This document shows positions 24,238 through 35,259 of a DNA stretch of 64,000 nt, piece after piece. Made by a program: the position numbers and the translations under genes. Each line of letters begins with the position of its first letter. The stretch's first letter is position 1. Origin of the DNA: Laguncularia racemosa (lineage: Eukaryota > Streptophyta > Magnoliopsida > Myrtales > Combretaceae); contig JBBMOL010000298.1 of NCBI GenBank assembly GCA_037954665.1, positions 372,001 to 436,000 on the forward strand. Reading direction: 5' to 3'. Under the pieces are notes generated by a model. The model was given only the letters and a program-made list of their open reading frames with translations. It ran no database searches and was not told the DNA's origin.

Positions 24238-25102
24238 TGATATGAGATCGGTTTGATCGAATTCCTAACTGATACGAACCACGCCAATGTGTGACAAAAC
24301 CTAATACAAATACGTTCGGAATTCGTTACCTAAGATGCCAAACACCCTCAAGTGGAAACCGCGACCCGTTGTCTATAAGCGAGACAAGAACCTTGGTATA
24401 ATACGAAGACGCCACAATCGGGATGAAAAACCGATTGATAAGTCGGGATGAACGCCACTGAAGAAAAATCCGATAAGTTCTAGATTAGTTCTTTAAAGAA
24501 CCAAGAGAGGAATTCTCTTAAAAGTGTTTTCAAACTTTCAATGTTGTATGTTCTATATTCTAACCCTAGGAGCTTTATATTAGGGTTTACAATTCGTAAC
24601 AATAAAGCCCAAAACGACATAGCTTAGATAAGTTGCATAAAAATAACAAAACAAGACATGAAGGCCGGCGTCGGGGAGATACACGGCCGTGTATAATTCT
24701 ATGGAACTTCTTGACAATATACACGACTGTGTACTTCTAGTCGTGTATCTTTCTGTGGAAATTCTTGACACCATACACGGTCGTGCCTTTGAACCGTATA
24801 TACGACCGTGTATGATTTTGTGTAACCTCCAGACTCCTACATGGCTGTGCCTTGTAAAGGCACGCCCTCTTCACCCCATATCCGGTATGACTTGTACAAG
24901 AGCAAGGGCCTTCCCATGGTTGTTCCAATCCTTTCCAACTTCATAATTGCTCCAATCCTTTTCGACTTCATGGACATCCTTTATCAACCCGTTAAGTGCT
25001 TCCTTGAATCGTTTCACTCGATTTCTTGTGATTGGTCCAGGTGGCACTTCAAGAGGATCCACATTCCCTCTTCTTGCTTGGCTCCCATCATGGCTCTCAT
25101 CA
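24238..25102 (-). repeat. A1 5' LTR
   Basis: 865 bp. It carries the same 32-bp terminal extension (24238-24269) as the 3' LTR, and a series of ACACGGCCGTGT-type motifs at 24680-24850. On the minus strand a TATA-type sequence (TATAAAGC) precedes the probable transcription start near 24570. Confidence 0.88.
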
Positions 25103-25107
25103 TCCCT

Positions 25108-26040
25108 CAAAAGGCACCCCGCAAGCTTAATTACTTCAGTCAACAAGGCCCATTACTAAACTTTATTTATATATTTCTAACTTTTTTTTTAGTACTTCTA
25201 TTTTATAGGAAGAGTCTTCAAAAGATAATTTTTTTTCTATTCAATTATTCAAGATCATAATACTCATAAAGATTTGTAAGAGACATGTATATATCAAAAT
25301 AAGTTTAAAAATTCAAATTCCTAATTCTTGATTAGTAATATCCTTCCAATTTGGAGTTTCTAAATTCTAAGCCTAAATAACATATAACTTTTGATTTACT
25401 AAGATTTTACAATTTAACTCTAATCTAGTATTCTAAGTTCATTAATAAAAAATAAAAATATAACTAGAAAAAAAATTCAATAAATTATTGAATTATGAAT
25501 GCAATGCAAAAATTAAACCAAAGTAGTAGTAATTTACAAGCAGGCTTATTATGTTACTCTCCCCCATACTTATATGATACATTGTCCTAAATGTATAAAA
25601 TAGAATTGCAAAATAACAAATGGGGAAAAAAATAGCAAAAGACTTCCCTAATAATGCTTAATAGACTTGAAAAGCAATTCGTGCTTTCTACAAGGGAGGG
25701 TTCCTAACACGGATGATGAATACAGGTGTATAGACTCTCGTTGGCTTTCTTTTCTATATCTTATGTCTTGAAATCATGCCTTACAATACAAAGATCAAGG
25801 GAATTTTTTTTATTTTTATATATAAGATCAACACGGCCTTAACACAACCTTGTTACATGGTCATGTAACTCTTGATGCAATGTGTAAGATCAACACAGCC
25901 TAAACACGATCTTGTTGTAGGACCGTACATCTCTTGGTTTAAGCAACACAATCACAATATGACCATGCATAATAGCCCCTTCTTTTAAAAAATAACTAAG
26001 TGTAACTAAAAAAAAATAAATCAAATTAAACTAAATTATA
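25108..26040 (-). other. ATH1 non-coding 3' region
   Basis: AT-rich, no supported frame. Near 25830-25960 there are repeats of the form AACACGGCCTTAACACAACCTTGTTA, another version of the CACGG theme. Any env-position gene like that of ATH2 is gone or unrecognisable. Confidence 0.5.
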
Positions 26041-26044
26041 AAAC

Positions 26045-26112
26045 TAAGTAGTACTTGGGTTGCCTCCTAAAAATCACTATTGTTTAACGTTGTTGGCTCA
26101 ACGTTGTTACCT
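26045..26112 (-). other. Athila post-pol motif of ATH1
   Basis: On the minus strand: AACGTTAAACAATAG...TTTTTAGGAGGCAACCCA. ATH2 has the same block at 38087-38143 (ACGTTAAACAACAGCG... AGGAGGCAACCCA), immediately after integrase. In ATH1 it lies within about 150 bp of the protease, showing that the pol enzymes between were deleted. Confidence 0.75.
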
Positions 26113-26234
26113 CATTTGTTTAATCAGGGAAGCCAACACTTATATTTCTTGTAGTCAAGTTTCTTAGATTGACTTGGACCCTTTAAATTGCCACGAGTGT
26201 GATACTATTGTATTGGGTCCTTATGAATGCCATC

Positions 26235-26642
26235 CTACACATAAGTATAACTAAATAAGTTAGACGTATTCACTAAATAGTAGGTACTGTTATTATTTGG
26301 AGGATATGAAATTATGTTAGGTGTTTTAAAAGTTTGTTCTTCATCCCCTATTTTAAAAGTTAAAGTGCGATTACCTACATCTATCATTGCTTTTGCAGTA
26401 ACTAGAAAAGGGCATCCTAAAATAAGTGGAGCATTTATATCTTCATCATTATCTAAGATTACGAAGTCCACTAGGAAGATAAATGTTCCGACCTCAACCA
26501 ACACATCTTCAATGAGACCAATGGGATATTTAACAAACCTATCAGCTAATTGAATGCTCATTTGTATCGGTTTAGGTTTCCTTAATCCTAACTTCTTAAA
26601 TATATGATGTAGCATTAGATTTATACTAGCACCTAAATCAAC
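26235..26642 (-). pseudogene. ATH1 aspartic protease
   Basis: The minus-strand frame shows TLVDLGASINLMLHHIFKKL (D-L-G active-site variant usual for Athila), VEVGTFIFLVDFVILD and LILGCPFLVTAKAMIDVG. It ends shortly before the post-pol motif. The N-terminal side is cut by B1 at 26647; the gag C-terminus resumes beyond B1 at 31027. Apart from B1 the frame is fairly open. Confidence 0.82.
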
Positions 26643-26647
26643 TAAAG

Positions 26648-27683
26648 TGATAGGAATCAAAATCCGACAAGACCTATCATTAGGGCAAAAACTAAAGGAA
26701 TTCGAATTTTGGCGATGAGGGCCCATTTTGAGCAGATCGACCCTAGAATTATTTATATATTAACCTCTTTTCTATTATTCTTGTATTGTGTTTTCCAACA
26801 AGCATACTTATCATTTTTTATAGGGCAATGGACAAACTTCCTCAGACTCAGCTTGTAGGTTATCCATGGACCGACCTGAACCAGTGATGAGTTGGGCCGA
26901 TGGATCCTATAGAAGACTAGCATCTTAAAGACCATTTCTTTTATATATTTCTTCTTTTATGAACTATTTTGGTTGTATTTTGGTTTTGGGACACTTTTAT
27001 TTCCTTGTAATTTTCATTTAGTGTTAGCTACCTTAAAAGTAGCAAACTTGTAATTTTGAGCACTTTTTAACCCTAGGAGTAGCAACTATAAATACTTGCT
27101 TAAGAGAGGGTTTGAGGAGGCTTATTTTTGCAAAACAAACACTTCACATTTCGTGAGAGGGCTTAGGGTTTTCCTAATTCCAAATTCTCTTATCAATTTC
27201 AATCCCAAGAAGTTGAAATTGTGGCGAGTGCAACAAGGAGAAATCGTGAGTAATATCGGTTCCTTATTGTTGTTTTCCATTTCATCACTAGTGCGTCATA
27301 TCTAGGTTGATTTGGATGTTCTTGGACTTGTTTTAATTTGCAATTCGTGATCAATAGCTTGTTATAGGATTGATTGTGTTGATATATGATATCATTCTCT
27401 TCATTGTGACGTGAATTGGATAGTTGAAGGAAGGGATTGGAATTTGCGGTTTGACCCATTTTTTTTCTTGATTTGATTCACGTGGGTTTCAATTATAATT
27501 GTTATTATTTGATGAAGATTACTTGTTTGAATTGATAATAGCAATTGGAGCTCTTTGGATTTCATTCCATTGCCTTAGGATTTTCGCATTTACCTAGTCA
27601 AGTGAACCGATTTTTGTGTGTGTGAATTGAGGAGTTTTCCTTGATTCTTTTGATTGTGCTTAAGCTTGGATTTAGGCACATCA
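26648..27683 (+). repeat. B1 5' LTR
   Basis: TG...CA ends, TATAAATA box at 27087-27094. The first ~90 bp encode, in a continuing pol frame, the tail RNQNPTRPII...; see the 3' LTR. Confidence 0.9.
27087..27094 (+). promoter_or_regulatory. TATA box of B1 5' LTR
   Basis: TATAAATA, conserved at the same place in the 3' LTR, in the truncated LTR at 41709-42707 and in B2 (47700-47707). Confidence 0.6.
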
Positions 27684-27689
27684 ACTTTT

Positions 27690-27701
27690 TGGTATCAGAG
27701 C
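27690..27701 (+). other. B1 primer-binding site (initiator-Met tRNA)
   Basis: TGGTATCAGAGC, six bases after the LTR end. Confidence 0.9.
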
Positions 27702-28804
27702 ACATGTTGAGAGAAGGGAATTGGTTTTATTTGATTTCGTGGAGTTAATCATCAATTAGGGTGATTTAGTGAAAACTGCAAATTGTGTTGTTGTTGTGGT
27801 TTTGAGATTGCGAAATTACCTTGGCTTGGAATTTAATTTGCTGATTGTTAGAGTTGGATTGGGAAGGTTGTTGTATCATCTTGTGATTAATAATTTTCGT
27901 GGAAGGAAGGAAGAATAGAAGTGTTGTTAATTCAACAATTGTGTGAGCTTGAAAAAAATACCTTGTTCTTGCTGTAACTAGTTGTGGTGTGAAGGAGGTT
28001 GTGAAGTTTATTGTTGTGATTTCCATTGTGTAATTCTGAATTGGAGAAGTGCAATTTCCAGATTTGGGGTGTGAGTTAAGGAAGCAATTTGAATTTCAAA
28101 ACACACATTAATTCATTGCTTAATTGTGTGTTCATTTGAATTTGAAAGTGGCTCCTTACCATTTGTGGAATATTGCAATTAATGATCTCATTTTGAATTT
28201 GAACTTAAGCAGCCTTTTATTGTGAGTTATGGTTTGAAACTTGTATAGAAGTGGAGAAATACAAGTGTGGACGAGTGTGTATGTGTGTGCTGCAACGTGT
28301 ATAAAAGGTATATGTGTGTGGAGTTGTATTTTTGTAAAATTAGTGAAGGGTAAGTATGTGTGGCGTTATGTGTGTATGTTGATTGAAGGTGTCGCAATGT
28401 GGTGAATTGGTGCTGTGGTGAAGTGAGTGCACCGTGATTGAGGTGTGTGTGGTAGTGCAAATTTGTGGAGTTTTGTGTAGTGTAAGGTGTTGTACATTAA
28501 GACTCATTGTGGTTGTAAAAATTTAGCAAGAAAGGAAAGTTGAGTGGTGAAGTTTGAATTCAAAAACAAGCATTAAAGTGTGAAAGTAATTGAAACTCAT
28601 TACTTAAACACTTGCTAGTTGAATTTAATTCTTAACTACTTAGAAATAATTGTGTGCACTTCATTTATTTAACTTTACTTGAAGTACCAATAAACATTTC
28701 TTGTATTGGTTGATTGTGAGCATCGTGGGTGTGTAGGGGCATGTAAGGGTGTGTTGTCGTAGTGTGGTGAAGTGTATTGAGGTTATTGAAATCAGTAAGC
28801 AACA
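27702..28804 (+). other. B1 leader, GT-rich, no gag
   Basis: About 1.1 kb without a supported frame. Positions 28260-28460 are rich in GTGTGTATGTG-type sequence. Related DNA lies in B2 on both sides of the A2 insertion. Confidence 0.7.
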
Positions 28805-29985
28805 ATGTCAAATGAGTTATATTTATCTACTAACATATTGCATCGAGACTTGACTTTCTTGCAAACCATTGATGAGGGATAAAGAGAAAACTTGTTCCAT
28901 ACTTCTTGTAAGGTACAAGAAAACTTGTGCGCAATTATTATTGATGGTGGTAGTTGTACTAATGTTGTAGCTGCATCATTAGTATCAAAGTTGAAACTTG
29001 AAACTATCCCACATCCCAAACCCTATACATTACATTGGTTGAATGATCAGGATGGTCTTTGTGTGACCCAAAGGGCTAGGGTACCCTTCAGTATAGGGGA
29101 CAAGTACTATGATGAGCTTGAATGTGATATTCTTCCTCTTTATGCATCCCATATATTACTTGGTAGACCATGGTTATATGATAGGATGGTATTACATGAT
29201 GGGTATAGAAATACTTATATGTTTAAAAAGGATGGTAAACGTATAGTATTGAACCCTATGTCACCATCAGAGGTCCAGGAGATGCAAAGACAAATAAAAC
29301 AACCATCACAGGTTCGTGAGGATCATAGCCACATGATCAAACCTTCAGAGAACCAAATTGTGCAGACTCAGGTATGCCAACCTTCAAAGGTTCTTGAGGG
29401 TTCTAGTAACACGAGCCAACCCTTAGAGCATAAAATTTGTCAGACACCGATGTGCCAACCTTCAGAGGATCCTGATGATTATAGTCAGATGAGCAGACTA
29501 CCAGAGGACCAAACTGTTCAGGGTCAGTTATGTTCTCCTTCAGAGATACTAGTGGTTCACGAATAGTTGAGTAAACCATTGGAGTATTCTGAGGATCAGA
29601 GTCAGACGAGTCTGTCATTAGAGGGCCAGAATGTTTAAAGACAGTTGTGTTCACCTTCAGAGGTCTCAAAGGGCAATGAATAGTTGGGCCAACCATTAAA
29701 AGACCATCAAGCTCAGCGACATACAGATGAGTTAGAAAAGGAGGATACAATATCAGTAAAATGGATTGAGATAGGGGACACCACAGTGGACAATGGGTCA
29801 TTATTTGTGTTGCAGATGAGATACATCCTAGAAATGGAGGAGAGAAGACAATCACCACCTAAAGTATTTCAGATATCAGGATTCTGTAGAGATATTTCTT
29901 CAGGTGGCTTGCTAAGAGGAAACAAAGTCTCTACTGCATTTGATCTACCAGATTTGAGGAAAAATCTTTTTGAGGCCCAAGGAGA
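28805..29985 (+). pseudogene. B1 protease-repeat protein, several stops
   Basis: The frame starts at ATG 28805 (MSNELYLS...) with a stop at 28880-28882. It then opens through 29566 and, after further stops, continues in the same frame to 30073 inside the 3' LTR. Residues ~30-150 form a retropepsin fold: LFHTSCKVQENLCAIIIDGG with D-G-G, YTLHWLND and ILLGRPWLYDRMVLHDG. After this comes a repetitive region of roughly 30-residue units (CQPSE...E...S..M..P.E). The end (DLPDLRKNLFEAQGDD) resembles the last residues of gypsy pol. No gag domain or zinc knuckle precedes the protease. Confidence 0.8.
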
Positions 29986-31021
29986 TGATAGGAATCAAAA
30001 TCCGACAAGACCTATAATTAGGGAAAAAACTAAAGGAATTCGAATTTTGGCGATGAGGGCCCATTTTGAGTAGATCGACCCCAGAATTATTTATATATTA
30101 ACCTCTTTTCTATTATTCTTGTATTGTGTTTTCCAACAGGCACACTTATCATATTTTATAGGGCAATGGATAAACTCCCTCAAACTCAGCTTGTGGGTTA
30201 TCCATGGACCAACCTGAACTGACGATGAGTTGGGCCAATGGATCCTATAGAAGACTGGCATCTTAAAGACCATTTCTTTTATATATTTCTTCTTTTATGA
30301 ACTATTTTGGTTGTATTTTGGTTTTGGGACACTTTTCTTTCCTTGTAATTTCCATTTAGTGTTAGTCACCTTAAAAGTGGCAAACTTGTAATTTTGAGCA
30401 CTTTTTAACCCTAGGAGTAGCAAGTATAAATACTTGCTTAAGAGAGGGTTTGAGGAGGCTTATTTTTGCAGAACAAACACTTCACATTTCGTAAGAGGGC
30501 TTAGGGTTTTCCTAATTACAAATTCTCTTATCAATTTCAATCCCAAGAAGTTGAAATTGTGGCGAGTGCAACAAGGAGAAATCGTGAGTAATATCGGTTC
30601 CTTATCGTTGTTTTCCATTTCATCACTAGTGCGTCATATCTAGGTTGATTTGGATATTCTGAGACTTGTTTTAATTCGCAATCCGTGATCAATAGCTTGT
30701 TATAGGATTGATTGTGTTGATATATGATATCATTCTCTTCATTGTGACGTGAATTGGATAGTTGAAGGAAGGGATTGGAATTTGCGGTTTGACCCATTTT
30801 TTTTCTTGACTTGACTCACATGGGTTTCAATTATAATTGTTATTATTTGATGAAGATTACTTGTTTAGATTGATAATAGCAATTGGAGCTCTTTGGATTT
30901 CATTCCATTGCCTTAGGATTTCCGCATTTACCTAGTTAAGTGAACCAGTTTTTATGTGTGTGAATTGAGGAGTTTTAGTTGATTCTTTTTATTGTGCTTA
31001 AGCTTGGATTTGGGCACATCA
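29986..31021 (+). repeat. B1 3' LTR
   Basis: 1036 bp, equal in length to the 5' copy and differing at only a modest number of positions, so B1 is relatively young compared with ATH1. The internal pol frame reads into it to 30073. Confidence 0.9.
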
Positions 31022-31026
31022 TAAAG

Positions 31027-31884
31027 CATCATTTATTGATAAAGTGCTAATGAAATATGGTAAAGTAAAACTCTCTAGATCTTTTAATTTCTTCAGCAAC
31101 TCATTCTGTAGGATGGTAAAGCATTTCTCATTGAGGGTGACTATTGAGACTTCTTTTAGTTTCTTATTGGAAAGTAAGTCCTTCAAGAATTTTACATACT
31201 TCGGCATCTACAATAAAGCCTCAATAAATGGTAATTTTATATGAAGTTGTTTGAAAATTTCCAAAAACTTACTATATTGGTCCTCTGAATGCTCTTTCTT
31301 AAGTCGAGCTAGGTAAGGAATTTTTAGAACATAGTCTGATCTTTGGGGGTTGCTCCTTCTCCTTTAGTATTTTAACTTCCCTTTTAGTTTACACCACTTC
31401 TTCATCAACTAGGAAGATTACTTTGACATGTTCCCTAAGGTTGGGCTTTGTATTTCCAAGCAGAGTTCCTTAGGATCTTTTTGAAATCATTTTCGCAATA
31501 TGTTCTACTTGAGTTTCTAAATTCCAGATCGAAGTGCCTTAATTCCTTAATAGTGCTTCTGTAGCTTGGAAGCATGTTTTAGTTGTTTGCATAAACTTTT
31601 TCATTAAATCTTCCAAATTCGACTTATGTTCCGATAGGTAATGTACTTATTGGAATCCGGGTGGACCATTCCTTAGTTGATTTTCCCATGAGAGATTGGG
31701 ATGATTTCTCCAACTCGGATTATAAGTAGTGTTGTAGGGGTTGTTTAGTTGCCTATTTGGAAGTCCTACAAAATTAACATCTTCATTATAATTAGAAATA
31801 AACTTCGATTGACCTAGATGCTGTACCACGAAGATTCGTCCACTTTCTTACTTAATGCCTCAACCTGTGCTACTAAAGTAATAA
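31027..31884 (-). pseudogene. gag: ATH1 gag C-terminal part, copy 1
   Basis: The minus strand shows the linker between capsid and protease of an Athila gag. It has the QFHGLPNRQLNNP-type segment near 31760 (VNFVGLPNRQLNNP), a coiled region with LEDLMKKF-like residues, YVPKIPYLAQ-like text, and near 31207-31022 the MPKYVKFLKDLLSNKK and NELLKKLKDLESFTLP blocks that lead into the protease. Several stops. It is bordered by B1 on the left and ATH2 on the right (AATAA at 31880-31884). A second copy is at 42713-43570. Confidence 0.78.
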
Positions 31885-33324
31885 TGATAAGTCGCAAAAT
31901 ACCCTTATCTAGAGTAATGAAATTGTGCTTTATTGTTGAATTTTTAGATGATTTGTTGAAGAAAAGGATGCTTAATGGAATGAATGTTAATTTCAGGATC
32001 TTCTAGAGTATTTTGGAGCTAAGGGAAGGAGTTTTGAAGAGTCGGATCAAGTTTGGAAGGAATTGGATACATTACATGTGAAGAGAAAGAATTTTGGAAA
32101 GTACACAAGCGAGATACACGCCCATGTACCTTGCTTCTGTATACTGAAGCGGATGTCTGGAAAGTACACGAGCAAAGTACACGCCCATGTACTTTGCTTG
32201 TGTATCTAAGTTTTGCTTCTATTCGATGATGTTTCAAATACACGACCAATGTACACTCCCATGTACTTGCTCGTGTATATTCACATAAGGACACTTGGAA
32301 GCAAGCATGAGATACACGAACGAGATACACTACTTGTGTATCCGCTCGTGTATATATCCAACCGGGGTACATGTATAAATAGACCGTTAGTTTGCCCTAG
32401 AACAAGGAGTTTTACGAATTTTTTATTTTCTCTAACTCTCATAACAGCAAGGGAAAGAAGATTCTGTTGATTCCAAGGGAGATTGAAGACCCACGAAGGA
32501 GAAGATTCTATCTTTAAGGGTTGTGACTATGAATTTTATCTATTCTTCTAGTAATTGCATTTCTTTTGTCCAATTTACGGAGGAGTAGACCCTAGATCTA
32601 GATTTTATTTAAAACTTCTCTGTCATGTGATGAAGATTTGGTCATTAATGCGAAGTTGTTGACTTTCTTATGATTAATTGCATGCCCTTCAATTGTTTCT
32701 TAGATTCATAGATCCAGAATATGAATTTATGCATGATATCATATTAGTTAATTGAGAAATTGCTCTTATGATTAGATTTAATGCAATTAATGAGATTTGA
32801 TTGTTCTTCTAGAGATAGGAAACAAGAGTCTTCTGTTTACATCGATTATTTTGATACAAATTCATGTAATTTATGCAATTCTAGGTTGCTATTAACTAAG
32901 GAGAGATCCTATTTGATAAACCTAGGATTAGATAGGTTAATATACTTGAGAAAGTAGTTAACTTGACTAGAGAATTCGACAGTATAAGAAGTCAATTACG
33001 ACAATCTTCATAAATCTAATGAATTACATGATAGAGAAGGAGTAGAATAAGATCTAGGTTGCTTTTGTTAATTGATAAATCTTCAGAACCATTGTTGTTA
33101 GTGAGTTATTAGTTTTAAGATTAGAGTAATTAAGTTTCAACCAACATATTTAAGTGGCGGTTAGATAATAGGAACGGAGTTAGTACTAGTAGTTGGTGTA
33201 TCTCTGAGGGACGACCTTGTGCTTACTCGCTATATTACATTACGATAGGTGCACTTGCCTATTGCTTCGTAGTAGGATTAAGAACAAGAATTCAATTTAT
33301 TAAAACTACGATTGGCAACGATCA
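31885..33324 (+). repeat. ATH2 5' LTR
   Basis: TGATAAGTCGC...AACGATCA, 1440 bp. U3 holds repeated TACACGAGCAAAGTACACG / CATGTACTTTGCTTGTGTA hairpin motifs at 32100-32360. A TATAAATA box is at 32374-32381. The copy at 43576-45015 has the same length. Confidence 0.92.
32374..32381 (+). promoter_or_regulatory. TATA box of ATH2 5' LTR
   Basis: TATAAATA just downstream of the palindrome-rich U3 segment. Confidence 0.6.
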
Positions 33325-33330
33325 AGTTTT

Positions 33331-33347
33331 TGGTGCCGTTGCCGAGG
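33331..33347 (+). other. ATH2 primer-binding site (tRNA-Asp type)
   Basis: TGGTGCCGTTGCCGAGG, six bases after the LTR. It is close to TGGCGCCGTTGCCGGGG, the site typical of Athila elements. Confidence 0.88.
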
Positions 33348-33471
33348 ATACGCCAATATTAGAAACACTTTTTCCTTATTAATTTAACCAATTTATTTCT
33401 TTCTTATCTTTTTTCCCTTTTCTTCCTGAGAATTTGGAGCTCATAATTGATTTGTATTACGTTTACAATGC

Positions 33472-35244
33472 ATGACCAGAAGTCGCTCCAAGGAACTTGC
33501 TGTTTTTAATCCTAAGCCAGTGAAAATTATTCGTCGTTATCAGAAAAAGAAACACTCGACTGAGTCAACATCATTTAGTATTCAAGGAGAATCACTGAAG
33601 GAAGAAATGGCTGATCAAGTCAATAATCGTGCTCAAGAGCTGAATCAAGGAAATGTTGTTGTGGATCCCCTGAATCATCAACTGGTTAATAATAGAGACG
33701 GCCGAGTTAATGAGACACCTAGAACCAATTCTGATTTTGCCAGGCCAAACTTGATAGGCGTTAGCTCTAGCATAGTCTATCCTCGAGTGGAGGCAAATAA
33801 TTTTGAACTTAAGCCTACTGTGATTCAGATGGTGCAGCAATATACTCAATTTGATGGTTTACAGGATGAAGATCTAAATGCGCATATCCAACTCTTTCTG
33901 GAGATATGCGATACCTTCAAATTTAATGGAGTTAGTGATGATGTGATCCGCCTTAGGCTCTTCCCATTCTCTTTGAAAGGCAAGGCTAAGCAGTGGCTGA
34001 ATTCTTTACCGAGGAATTCCATTACTACATGGCAAGGTCTGATTAAGAAGTTTATGGACAAATTCTTCCCTCCTTCAAAGACCGCTAAACTTCGAGCTGA
34101 GATTCAATCTTATCATCAGTATGACATGGAGACGTTGTATGAAACCTGGGAGAGATTCAAGGACTCAATACGGAAATGCCCACACCATGGGATCCTAAAG
34201 TGGCTTCAAGTTCAGATATTTTATAATGGGTTGAACTATCAAACGAGACAAACAGTAGATGCCGCAGCTGGTGGCACCTTGAACCATAAAACTCCTGAAG
34301 AAAGTTTGACTCTTTTTGAAGACATGGCCACGAATAATTATGAATGGTCACATGGTAGGGGTAGAGAAAAGAAGGTGGCAGGCATTCTTGAAGTGGATGT
34401 GGCTACTTCTATCATGTCCAAAGTTGAGGCTTTATCTAGAAAGATCGACGGGTTGGCTGTCTCACAACATCAGCTGGCTATTGTGGAACCCTCATGTGGT
34501 GAGGAAGGGCAAACAGAGCAAGTGGATTATTTGGGAAACCCAATTCGGCCCCAGAACAATCCATACAGCAATACTTATAACTCAGGATGAAGAAATCACC
34601 CAAATTTTTCTTAGACTAACAACAGTAATATTCAGAAGGGCAATCCGAATCCTCCACCAGGTTATTAGAGGCCAATGGTCCAGAGTTCCAAACCGCCACT
34701 TGAAGATCTCCTCACAAAATTCATCAAGGATTCAGAAGACAGACATAAGTCCTTATATTTGATTCTGAAAAATCAAGACTCAGCTCTGAGGAATCATGAG
34801 GCATCAATACACAATCTTGAAAACCAGGTCGGTCAGATAGCTAAGCTTCTATCAGAGAGATCTCAAGGTTCACTACCGGGAAACACAGAAACCAACCCTA
34901 GAGAACATGTTAAAGCTGTCACATTACGAAGTGGTAAGGAACTACAACCAAAGGTTCAAGAAGAAGAGAGTCGGGTGACTGAACCAGCAAAAGAACAAGT
35001 AGTTCTCAAAGAAGGGGGAAAGCATTCAGAAAAATCACCTAAAGAGAAATCATCACCTCCATTAATCCCAGAATACAATCCCAATGTTCCTTATCCAGCA
35101 CGACTCAAGAAGGACAGAACAGATGAGCACTATGGCAGATTTTTAGAGATATTCAAGCAATTGCATATCAACCTTCCACTGGTTGAGGCATTATCACAAA
35201 TGCCACGATATGCAAAAAAATTTAAAGAGTTGCTATCGAACTAA
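33472..35244 (+). pseudogene. gag: ATH2 gag
   Basis: The frame begins at ATG 33472 (MTRSRSKELAVF...), is open for 372 codons to a TGA at 34588-34590 and, after two more stops, continues in the same frame from 34675 to 35244. The Retrotrans_gag-type domain lies at residues ~110-250: IQMVQQYTQFDGLQDEDLN, a FPFSLKGKAKQWLNSLP block and an ETLYETWERFKDSIRKCPHH block, characteristic of Athila. The second half is a coiled, charged region (ENQVGQIAKLLSERSQGSLP) ending in MPRYAKKFKELLSN, just before the protease. No CCHC knuckle is seen, as is usual for Athila. Confidence 0.9.
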
Positions 35245-35259
35245 AGGAAGCTTTAAGAG

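Larger units (their letters stand above)
19624..25102 (-). mobile_element. A1: CRM-like Ty3/gypsy element with internal deletion
   Basis: 5479 bp, flanked by TCCCT at 19619-19623 and 25103-25107. LTRs are 19624-20501 (3') and 24238-25102 (5'). The primer site (24223-24234) matches initiator-Met tRNA and a purine tract lies at 20502-20514. Gag to integrase stay in one minus-strand frame broken only by a few stop codons. Compared with A2, 1362 bp of pol are missing in frame. The integrase core (VSDRDAKF, TTCHPQTDGQ) resembles CRM-type chromoviruses; I did not identify a separate chromodomain. Confidence 0.9.
26648..31021 (+). mobile_element. B1: non-autonomous element encoding a protease domain only
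   Basis: 4374 bp, with LTRs of 1036 bp each (26648-27683 and 29986-31021) beginning TGATAGGAATC and ending GGCACATCA. A perfect target duplication TAAAG lies at 26643-26647 and 31022-31026. The primer site is 27690-27701 (initiator-Met tRNA) and a purine-rich tract precedes 29986. Internally there is a 1.1-kb leader with no gag, then one frame with a retropepsin domain and a repetitive tail ending in a remnant of the gypsy pol C-terminus. No reverse transcriptase or integrase. It is inserted in the ATH1 gag-protease junction. Confidence 0.93.
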
